A stretch of 5,178 bases of DNA from Solirubrobacteraceae bacterium (GTDB taxonomy: Bacteria; Actinomycetota; Thermoleophilia; Solirubrobacterales; Solirubrobacteraceae), in the NCBI GenBank assembly GCA_030149625.1, contig JASLHP010000072.1, positions 1 through 5,178 of the forward strand, given 5' to 3'. Positions within the stretch are counted from its first letter, which is position 1, and every line of letters begins with the position of its first letter. The notes under the pieces are model-generated. The model was not told where the DNA came from and ran no database searches. It saw only the letters and a program-made list of their open reading frames with translations. Both the position numbers and the translations under genes were made by a program. Shown here piece by piece: positions 1 to 4,989 of the stretch.

Positions 1-201
1 GGCGGGCGCAACCTGCGCGTGTTTCGCTCCTCGGCCGATCGCGAGGCGAACCTGCTGCAGCAGATCCTCGCGCCCGCGCTGCGCTCGCGCAACCCAGAGC
101 GCCGCAAAGAGGCCGTCGACGCGCTCGAGAACCTCGCCGCGGTCGCCACGCATCTCAAGCATCTGCTGCTGATCCGCGACCTGCGCAAGATCGTCCGCTG
201 A
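1..201 (+). CDS. 3' end of an unrecognised gene (5' end outside window)
   Basis: The frame is open from the first base and ends at TGA 199-201, so only the last 66 residues are visible. A GTG at 19 lies in frame, but nothing marks it as a start, and codons continue upstream of it. The visible tail is charged and leucine/alanine-rich, with an arginine-rich stretch (around SRNPERRKEAVDAL) and a run of leucines near HLKHLLLIRDLRKIVR. It looks like two or three amphipathic helices, with no convincing membrane segment and no catalytic motif. I do not recognise the family. It ends 6 bases before the apt start, so the two genes are probably co-transcribed and perhaps translationally coupled. That the frame is coding is well supported by the tight junction and codon bias; the function is unknown. 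Confidence 0.75.
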   Translation, partial: GGRNLRVFRSSADREANLLQQILAPALRSRNPERRKEAVDALENLAAVATHLKHLLLIRDLRKIVR

Positions 202-207
202 CGCCCG

Positions 208-735
208 ATGAGCGACGCACGGCTGCGCTCGCTGATCCGCGACATCCCGGACTTCCCGCGGCCGGGGATCGGGTTCAAGGACATCACGCCGCTGATGGCC
301 GACGCGGACGCGCTCGCCGACGCGGTCGCGCGCCTGGCCGGGTATGCGCGCCCGCTGCGGGTGGATTGCGTGGTCGCGGCCGAGGCGCGCGGCTTCCTGC
401 TCGGGCCGGCGCTGGCGCTCGAGCTCGGCGCCGGATTCGCGCTCGCGCGCAAGCCCGGCAAGCTGCCCTACGACACCGTCAGCGCGGAATACGTGCTCGA
501 GTACGGCGAGGGCACGCTCGAGCTGCACACGGACGCCGTCGCGGCTGGACGGCGGGTGCTCGTACACGATGACCTGCTGGCGACCGGCGGCACCGCGGCG
601 ACGTTGTGCGACCTCGTCGAGCAGCTCGGAGGTGAGGTCGTGGGCTGCGGCTTTCTGATCGAGCTCGCGTTCCTGGACGGCCGCGAGCGGCTCGCCGGGC
701 GCGACGTGCACGCGCTCCTGACATACGAGTCCTAG
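208..735 (+). CDS. apt: adenine phosphoribosyltransferase
   Basis: This cytosolic purine-salvage enzyme converts adenine and PRPP to AMP and pyrophosphate. The 175-residue product has the usual length for bacterial Apt and matches the family from end to end. It opens with the IPDFPRPGI segment (13-21) and the FKDITPLM stretch (23-30). EARGFLLGP (59-67) and RKPGKLP (81-87) form the core and base-binding side. The flexible-loop region EYVLEYG is at 94-100. The PRPP-binding motif VLVHDDLLATGGT lies at 117-129, with the diagnostic acidic pair D121-D122 and the TGGT phosphate loop. One small oddity is His120 just before the acidic pair, where many Apt proteins have a hydrophobic residue. The ATG at 208 follows the previous stop by 6 bases and has no clear Shine-Dalgarno sequence, so coupling to the upstream gene is likely. 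The TAG stop lies inside a TAGGCT box that may serve the next gene. Identity is very secure. Confidence 0.97.
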   Translation: MSDARLRSLIRDIPDFPRPGIGFKDITPLMADADALADAVARLAGYARPLRVDCVVAAEARGFLLGPALALELGAGFALARKPGKLPYDTVSAEYVLEYGEGTLELHTDAVAAGRRVLVHDDLLATGGTAATLCDLVEQLGGEVVGCGFLIELAFLDGRERLAGRDVHALLTYES

Positions 736-738
736 GCT
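733..738 (+). promoter_or_regulatory. putative -10 box for a leaderless SRPBCC transcript
   Basis: TAGGCT fits the TANNNT actinobacterial -10 pattern and ends 6 bases before the GTG at 745. Transcription would therefore begin at or next to the start codon. The box includes the TAG stop codon of apt. No -35 hexamer stands at 16-19 bases; CTGACA at 718-723 is too close. The following gene has only a weak purine stretch (GGGA, 739-742), placed too near its start for a good ribosome site, which agrees with leaderless initiation. A similar TAGGCT...ATCGTG string occurs at 3934-3945. This is pattern-based only. Confidence 0.4.
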
Positions 739-744
739 GGGATC

Positions 745-1230
745 GTGCCAACCGCGCGTCGCAGCCGCACGATCGCCGCACCGCCGCAGGAGCTTTGGGA
801 GCTGCTGCGCGACCCCCATCACCTGCCACGCTGGTGGCCGCGCGTGACGCGCGTCGAGGACGTCACCCTTACGGGTACAGGCGAGGCGGACGCGTTCACC
901 GAGGTGATGCGCACGCGCAAGGGCAAACTCGTGCGCGCGGACTTCGAGGTTCGCTGCGACACGGCGCAGCGCGCCTTGACCTGGGTCCAGCGAATCGAGG
1001 GCACGCCGTTCGCGAGCGTGCTCAAAGCCGCCGAGACCGAATTGCGGCTTTCAGCGACAGGCTCTGGAACCGAGGTTACGATCGAGCTGCGCCAAGAGAT
1101 GGCGATCGGCTCAGCCCGGCACAGCCCGTTCATGAGCCTCGCGCCCCGCTTCGGCGGACCGCTCGTGCGCCGCGCTGCCGCCGCCACGCTCGAGCAGGCG
1201 CTCGACGGTCTCGAGCGAATCAGTGTCTGA
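745..1230 (+). CDS. SRPBCC-family (START/polyketide cyclase-like) protein
   Basis: The 161-residue product has the layout of a small SRPBCC domain, a helix-grip fold that encloses a hydrophobic ligand cavity. The N-terminal strand and first helix read TIAAPPQELWELLRDPHHLP (9-28), followed by RWWPRV (29-34), the typical 'AP..vW..l.dp..lp.WwP.v' opening. Alternating beta-strand segments follow at about 39-118. A long C-terminal helix (about 137-158) contains VRRAAAATLEQALDGLERI and would close the cavity. There is no signal peptide or membrane segment, so it is probably cytosolic. Members bind or act on lipids, polyketides or aromatics, and the family alone does not give the ligand. GTG 745 is chosen because it lies 9 bases after the apt stop and directly precedes the conserved first strand. 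Its 3' end overlaps the GTG start proposed for the FAD oxidase by 8 bases, suggesting coupled expression. The fold is confident; the role is unknown. Confidence 0.88.
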   Translation: MPTARRSRTIAAPPQELWELLRDPHHLPRWWPRVTRVEDVTLTGTGEADAFTEVMRTRKGKLVRADFEVRCDTAQRALTWVQRIEGTPFASVLKAAETELRLSATGSGTEVTIELRQEMAIGSARHSPFMSLAPRFGGPLVRRAAAATLEQALDGLERISV

Positions 1231-2911
1231 CCCGGCGGGACAATCGCAGGCCGGCCCGCCGGCGATGCGCTGGTGGGGGTGGGGCGACCCCGCGCATCCT
1301 CCGGGACTGCCCGCGCACGCGCTCGAGTTCCTGCGCGAGACGGTCGGGCTCGCCTCGCGACCGCGAGCGCCGGTCGCACTCGCCCGGGTACGCCTGCCGG
1401 CCGCGACGAGCCCGCCGTCGGCGCTCGCCGCGCTGCGTGAGATCCTCGGCGCCGAGCACGTCCGCGAGGGGCACGCGGAGCGCGTGCTGCACGCCGGCGG
1501 CAAGGGGTATTCCGATCTCGTGCGCCTGCGTGCGGGCGAGCCCGAGGGCGCGCCCGACGCGGTGCTCTACCCCGGCTCACATGACGAGTTGCGCGCGGCG
1601 CTCGAGCGCTGCGCCGACAGCTCGCTCGCGGTCGTGCCGTTCGGGGGCGGCACGAGCGTCGTCGGCGGCGTCGCGCCGCTGCGGGGAACGCACAGGGGCG
1701 TGCTCGCGCTCGACACGAGTCGCATGTCCCGCGTGCTCGGGCTCGACGAGCGCTCCGCGACCGTGAAGGTCCAGGCCGGGATTCGCGCGCCCGCGCTCGA
1801 GCGCCACCTGGCGGCGCGCGGGCTGACGCTGGGGCACTTCCCGCAGTCATATGAGTACGTTTCGCTGGGCGGCTGCGCGGCCACACGCTCGGCGGGACAG
1901 GCGTCCAGCGGCTACGGCGCGATCGAGAAGCTGGTGCTGGGCCTGCGAGTGGCCGCACCGGCCGCGGAGATCGCGCTGCCCGCGATCCCCGCGAGCGCCG
2001 CCGGACCGGGGGTGCGTCAGCTGCTCGTCGGCTCGGAGGGAACGCTCGGCGTGATCACAGAGCTCGCGCTGCGCGTGCGCCCGGCACCGCGGGAGCGCAT
2101 ATACGAGGGCGTGTTCTTCGAGGATTTCGCCGCGGGCGAAGAGGCGCTGCGACTGCTCGCGCGAGAGCACGCGCTGCCGGAGGTCACGCGTCTCTCAGAC
2201 GAGGAGGAGACGCGCATGTCGCTCGCGCTCGCGGGCACCGCGCACCTGAAGGACCGTCTCGGGCGGATCTACCTGCGACTGCGCGGCTACGGCGGCGGCT
2301 GCCTGGCGATCTTCGGCTTCGAGGGCGCCGGCGAGGAGCTCGCGTGCCGGCGCCGCCGTGCACTGGCGCTCGTGCGCGAGAACGGCGGCCTCGCCGTCGG
2401 TCACGCGCCAGGCGAGGCATGGCTGAAGGGACGCTTCGCGGCTCCGTACATGCGCGATGAGCTGCTCACGCACGGCGTGATGGTCGAGACGCTCGAGACC
2501 GCCGCGCAGTGGTCGGACGTCGCGCGCCTGCACCGCTCGGTGCGCGCTGCGATCACGGGAGCGCTGAGCACAGGCGGGGCCGGCGGCGCGGGTGGGAGCC
2601 GATCGCTGGTCATGTGCCACCTCTCACACGTGTACGAGACGGGAGCCTCGCTGTACTTCACGCTGCTCGCGCGCCAGCGCGACGGCGATGAGCTCGGCCA
2701 GTGGCACGCGGTCAAGCAGGCAGCCGGCGAGGCGATCATGGCGGGCGGCGGCACGATCACCCACCACCACGCCGTCGGGCGCGATCACGCGCCCTGGATC
2801 GAGCGGGAGATCGGTGCCGGGGGAGTGGCGGCACTGCGCGCGCTGAAGTCCGAGCTCGACCCCGCGGGCATCATGAACCCGGGGAAGCTGCTGGATCTCA
2901 GCGCACGCTGA
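1223..2911 (+). CDS. FAD-linked oxidase, alkyldihydroxyacetonephosphate synthase-like
   Basis: The 562-residue product has the VAO/PCMH FAD-binding fold and resembles eukaryotic AGPS, which replaces the acyl chain of acyl-DHAP with a fatty alcohol in ether-lipid synthesis. Near the N-terminus is MRWWGWGDP (15-23), which recalls the openings of bacterial AGPS-like proteins. FAD-binding segments are PFGGGTSVVGG (139-149), GHFPQS (204-209), LGGCAATRSAGQ (215-226) with YGAIEKLV (231-238), and VGSEGTLGVIT (269-279). The cap and catalytic half contains VETLETAAQW (421-430), HLSHVYETGASLYFT (466-480), the triple histidine THHHAVG (513-519) and the tail DPAGIMNPGKLL (546-557). By alignment from memory, Y478 and H514-H516 match the catalytic tyrosine and histidine cluster of AGPS. 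A glycine-rich loop lies at 451-458. There is no signal peptide. GTG 1223 gives an 8-base overlap with the previous gene; ATG 1265 (Met15) is an equally plausible start, right at the conserved opening. Bacterial homologues may use other substrates, so the exact reaction is inferred. Confidence 0.9.
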   Translation: MSDPAGQSQAGPPAMRWWGWGDPAHPPGLPAHALEFLRETVGLASRPRAPVALARVRLPAATSPPSALAALREILGAEHVREGHAERVLHAGGKGYSDLVRLRAGEPEGAPDAVLYPGSHDELRAALERCADSSLAVVPFGGGTSVVGGVAPLRGTHRGVLALDTSRMSRVLGLDERSATVKVQAGIRAPALERHLAARGLTLGHFPQSYEYVSLGGCAATRSAGQASSGYGAIEKLVLGLRVAAPAAEIALPAIPASAAGPGVRQLLVGSEGTLGVITELALRVRPAPRERIYEGVFFEDFAAGEEALRLLAREHALPEVTRLSDEEETRMSLALAGTAHLKDRLGRIYLRLRGYGGGCLAIFGFEGAGEELACRRRRALALVRENGGLAVGHAPGEAWLKGRFAAPYMRDELLTHGVMVETLETAAQWSDVARLHRSVRAAITGALSTGGAGGAGGSRSLVMCHLSHVYETGASLYFTLLARQRDGDELGQWHAVKQAAGEAIMAGGGTITHHHAVGRDHAPWIEREIGAGGVAALRALKSELDPAGIMNPGKLLDLSAR

Positions 2912-3875
2912 AGGAGCCGCGCAGCACCACCGAGCCGGGATGCGTCGGGTGCGCCGTGGTCTCCTTGGTCAGCAGGATCTCGTGGTATTCGGCGGCGTTG
3001 CTGGGGAGCGCGGAGCCGCCGGCGAAGCTGTGGCTCGAGCCGACTTTGGGGCTCTTGCTGAGCGGCAGCTCGCTGCGCGGCGAGTTGTACAGCCAGACCG
3101 CATAGTAGAAGCCCTTGGTCTCGGGGATGTGCTGCACCTGGATGAAGAACGCGCGCTTGGAGCCTTCTGAGAGCACGTAGACGACGCCCACGGTGCCGCT
3201 CGCCGAATCGACCGGGCTCAAGGTGATCTGATCGTCGATCGTCGGCCCCGTCTTCGTCGCGGTGCTCGCCGTTTTCACGGTCGTGCCCGCATTGGCGCCT
3301 GACTTGCTCGCACCTGAGCCGCCGCTCAGCAGCACGACGGCGACGACCACCGCCGCGACTATCACCGTCAGGAGCACCGCGCCGCCGAGCTTCGAGCTGG
3401 GCAGCGAGCGCGCCGTCGCCGTCGCGGCGTCGGCCGAGCGCGCCGTCTGAGGCGATGCCGCCGAGAGGTCGCCGACACGCTGCGGTCCCGGCTTGCCGGC
3501 GGGCGCGGCGGCGCTCGGCGTCCCCGCGGGGATCTCGGGAAGCTGCTCGCCGGCGAGCGAGCCGATCTGCGCCGCCAGCTCGGTGGCCCACGAGCGCGCC
3601 GGCTCGGAGGCGCTCAAGTAGCTGCGCGTGCGCAGTCGCTCCGCGACGCCCGGCTGCTGGCCGAGCAGGTAGTCGCCTATCTCCAGGCGCTGCTCCGCTG
3701 TCAGCTCGCGCGCGCGTCGCGGCGCCAGCACCACGAGCGCCGCATGCGCGCGGTCGTGCACCGCGAGCTCGCCGATGCCGAGCAGCGTCGCGACCTCCGC
3801 ATAGCTCTTACGTTGGCGCAGCAGCAGCGATAGCGCAGCGCGCTGGTCGGGTGGAAGCTCATCCAATCGGCTCAT
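2898..3875 (-). CDS. membrane protein: sigma region 4-like HTH, degenerate anti-sigma segment, TM helix, RskA-like domain
   Basis: This 325-residue product looks like a single-pass membrane regulator. Residues 7-50 resemble sigma-70 region 4: LPPDQRAALSLLLRQRKSY followed by AEVATLLGIGELAVHDRAHA, a helix-turn-helix of the ECF type. Residues 64-107 look like an anti-sigma domain (IGDYLLGQQPGVAERL, then ATELAAQI), but Y86, S90 and A93 occupy the spacing where a zinc anti-sigma domain has His-x3-Cys-x2-Cys. A Pro/Ala/Ser-rich linker (113-162) leads to one membrane helix at about 164-184, with the N-terminus predicted inside. Outside, after a Gly/Ser/Thr linker, residues 213-325 resemble the RskA C-terminal domain: FIQVQHIPETKGFYYAVWLY (244-263) and HPGSVVLRGSF (312-322). 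ATG 3875 is chosen because the HTH begins just after it; the frame runs further upstream but would cover the divergent gene. No cognate sigma gene is visible. The HTH and the TM helix are clear; the domain assignments come from motif reading and the signalling role is inferred. Confidence 0.85.
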   Translation of the reverse strand: MSRLDELPPDQRAALSLLLRQRKSYAEVATLLGIGELAVHDRAHAALVVLAPRRARELTAEQRLEIGDYLLGQQPGVAERLRTRSYLSASEPARSWATELAAQIGSLAGEQLPEIPAGTPSAAAPAGKPGPQRVGDLSAASPQTARSADAATATARSLPSSKLGGAVLLTVIVAAVVVAVVLLSGGSGASKSGANAGTTVKTASTATKTGPTIDDQITLSPVDSASGTVGVVYVLSEGSKRAFFIQVQHIPETKGFYYAVWLYNSPRSELPLSKSPKVGSSHSFAGGSALPSNAAEYHEILLTKETTAHPTHPGSVVLRGSFSVR

Positions 3876-3953
3876 GTCGTGTGAACGTCCGACACCGCAC
3901 GTCGTGGCTTCACGAGCAGGCAACGGAGGAACGTAGGCTATCGTGGCGCCGGC
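3876..3953. promoter_or_regulatory. divergent regulatory region with overlapping -10-like boxes
   Basis: These 78 bases separate the divergent start codons of the membrane regulator (minus) and the thioesterase (plus), so both promoters should lie here. On the plus strand, TAGGCT (3934-3939) and TATCGT (3939-3944) fit TANNNT. The second ends 9 bases before ATG 3954, compatible with a leaderless or very short-leader transcript. On the minus strand the same symmetric core reads TAGCCT (3940 down to 3935), which would give the regulator a leader of roughly 50 bases. No strong -35 element is visible; TTCACG (3909-3914) is 19 bases from TAGGCT. GGAGGA (3925-3930) is 23 bases from ATG 3954, too far to act on it directly. 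That the promoters lie in this interval follows from the gene layout; the exact boxes are tentative. Confidence 0.5.
3902..3915. repeat. short inverted repeat, candidate operator
   Basis: TCGTG, a 4-base spacer (GCTT), then CACGA form an imperfectly isolated 5+5 inverted repeat in the middle of the divergent region. It overlaps a second small palindrome, CACG-T-CGTG (3898-3906). GTCGTG also appears as a direct repeat at 3876-3881 and 3901-3906. The position between two divergent promoters is where an operator for a regulator would be expected. Short repeats of this kind are common by chance in GC-rich DNA, so support is weak. Confidence 0.2.
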
Positions 3954-4391
3954 ATGAGCACAGTCGACGCCGAGCGGATCAACGCCGCGCTGCACGGTTA
4001 CGATCGCCTCTACGGGCTGGAGCTGCTGGCGTGCTCGGACACGGAGGTACGCGCTCACGTGACCGTGCGCGAGGAGCTCAAGCAGCCGGCGGGCCTGATT
4101 CACGGTGGCGTGTACGCGTCGATGGCTGAGTCGATGACCTCGCTGGCGACCGCGCTCGCCGTCCACGAGGCCGGCAGCACGGCGATGGGGCTGTCCAACA
4201 ACACGAGCTTCCTGCGACCGATCACCGCGGGCGTCGTACACGCCTCAGCGACGCGCGTGCACCGCGGTCGCACCACATGGGTGTGGGACGTGCGCTTCAG
4301 CGACGACGACGATCGCACGTGCGCGGTCACTCGCATGACGATCGCCGTGCGTCCGCTGCCGGAGGCCATCGGGCCGCCGGCGCGCGAGTAG
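3954..4391 (+). CDS. PaaI/YdiI-type hotdog-fold acyl-CoA thioesterase
   Basis: The 145-residue product is a single hotdog domain of the PaaI thioesterase family, cytosolic and probably oligomeric, which hydrolyses acyl-CoA thioesters. The signature is QPAGLIHGGVYASMAES (44-60): Q44, H50, G51-G52, the predicted catalytic base E59, and S63. Spacing matches Q48/H54/E63/S67 of E. coli YdiI (MenI, dihydroxynaphthoyl-CoA hydrolase), as I recall it. The strand NNTSFLRPITAG (82-93) and the segment VHRGRTTWVWDVRFSD (102-117) also follow that subgroup. Substrates in the group include dihydroxynaphthoyl-CoA, phenylacetyl-CoA-type and other aryl or acyl thioesters, and no menaquinone or phenylacetate gene is nearby to choose between them. 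ATG 3954 is the only sensible start and lacks a nearby Shine-Dalgarno sequence. The gene is divergent from the membrane regulator and stops 3 bases from the convergent lipoprotein gene. Family is very secure; substrate is unknown. Confidence 0.93.
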   Translation: MSTVDAERINAALHGYDRLYGLELLACSDTEVRAHVTVREELKQPAGLIHGGVYASMAESMTSLATALAVHEAGSTAMGLSNNTSFLRPITAGVVHASATRVHRGRTTWVWDVRFSDDDDRTCAVTRMTIAVRPLPEAIGPPARE

Positions 4392-4394
4392 CTG

Positions 4395-4982
4395 TCAGCC
4401 GAGCGGCCGCAGCGGCGCCGGCACCTGTGAGGGCAGCGGCGTCTCGCCGAAGCCGGTGTCCGGCAACGCCGGGGGCAGCGGCGCTTCGGGCGCTCCGATC
4501 GCATTGATCGGCACCGCCGTACGGGCGGCCGCGGCGGCGGTGCGGGCGCTGGTCGCGTAGATGTCGACGACGACGCCGCCCGTCGCGAGGATCACCGTCC
4601 TGCCGGCCTGCGCGAGCAGTGCGCTCACGCCCCTGATGCGCGTTCTCCTGCTCGGCGTCGAGCCGCCGGGCAGGAAGCTGTTGTCCGGCGAGGTCACGAT
4701 CCGCAGCGGCGGCACACAGCTTCCCTGACCACCCGCCAGGCAGTTGCCGTACTGCACGCTGAAGGAGCCGCTGGGATCGTGTGTGGCTTCGCCGATCGCC
4801 ATGCCCTCGAAGGAGCCGCCCAGCCAGTACACGGGGAATGGCGCCGCGATCAGACCCTCGAGGATGTTGTGCGGGATCGGCTCGTCCTGCACCGTGCTCG
4901 CACACGCGCACAGCGCGAGCGCGCACAGCGCGGCGGCGGCGCACAGCCCGCAAGCGCGGGGCAGCTGGGCGATGACACGCAA
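4395..4982 (-). CDS. predicted lipoprotein of unknown function
   Basis: The start is set at TTG 4982, 7 bases after the stop of the upstream gene, giving 195 residues. It begins MRVIAQLPRACGL, then a hydrophobic run AAAALCALALCAC whose last cysteine (residue 27) would be the lipidated one. The lipobox is L-C-A-C, with Cys at the -2 position as a mild deviation. The exported part contains the stretch FPVYWLGGSFEGMAIGEA (49-66), a pair of cysteines (C80 and C88) that could form a disulfide in NCLAGGQGSC, VPPLRIVTSP (89-98), an alanine-rich segment around 139-153, and a proline-rich tail. A longer ATG start at 5042 would put 20 polar residues before the signal peptide and overlap the neighbour by 53 bases, so it is less likely. 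I do not recognise the family. The export prediction is good; the function is unknown. It is probably co-transcribed with the gene that ends at 4990. Confidence 0.8.
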   Translation of the reverse strand: MRVIAQLPRACGLCAAAALCALALCACASTVQDEPIPHNILEGLIAAPFPVYWLGGSFEGMAIGEATHDPSGSFSVQYGNCLAGGQGSCVPPLRIVTSPDNSFLPGGSTPSRRTRIRGVSALLAQAGRTVILATGGVVVDIYATSARTAAAAARTAVPINAIGAPEAPLPPALPDTGFGETPLPSQVPAPLRPLG

Positions 4983-4989
4983 GGCGTCG

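Noticed and set aside
344..658. Out-of-frame open frame inside apt
   Set aside because: An Arg/Ser/Cys-rich shadow of a secure apt gene, with no start signal or motif.
795..1766. A 323-residue plus-strand frame across the SRPBCC/AGPS junction
   Set aside because: The arginine-rich product has no recognisable motif and lies out of frame over two strong family matches.
819..1958. A 379-residue minus-strand open frame opposite the SRPBCC and AGPS-like genes
   Set aside because: Its product is low-complexity Arg/Ala/Pro/Ser, typical of antisense frames in GC-rich DNA, and it covers two well-recognised plus-strand genes.
2785..3591. A 268-residue minus-strand frame overlapping the membrane regulator in another frame
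   Set aside because: It is Arg/Gly/Ala-rich without motifs, while the frame used for the regulator has a clear HTH, a membrane helix and a domain match.
3876..4241. N-terminal extension of the minus-strand membrane regulator up to an ATG at 4241
   Set aside because: The extra 122 residues look non-coding, lie antisense to the hotdog thioesterase and would erase the divergent promoter region. The HTH begins right after ATG 3875.
4440..4454. LPDTG near the C-terminus of the lipoprotein, resembling a sortase motif
   Set aside because: No hydrophobic segment or positively charged tail follows it, and the protein already has an N-terminal lipobox.
2907..4770. The string CTGAAGGAGCCG repeated near 2908 and 4759
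   Set aside because: It encodes GSFS in two unrelated minus-strand proteins. Flanks differ, so it is a codon-usage coincidence and not a repeat element.
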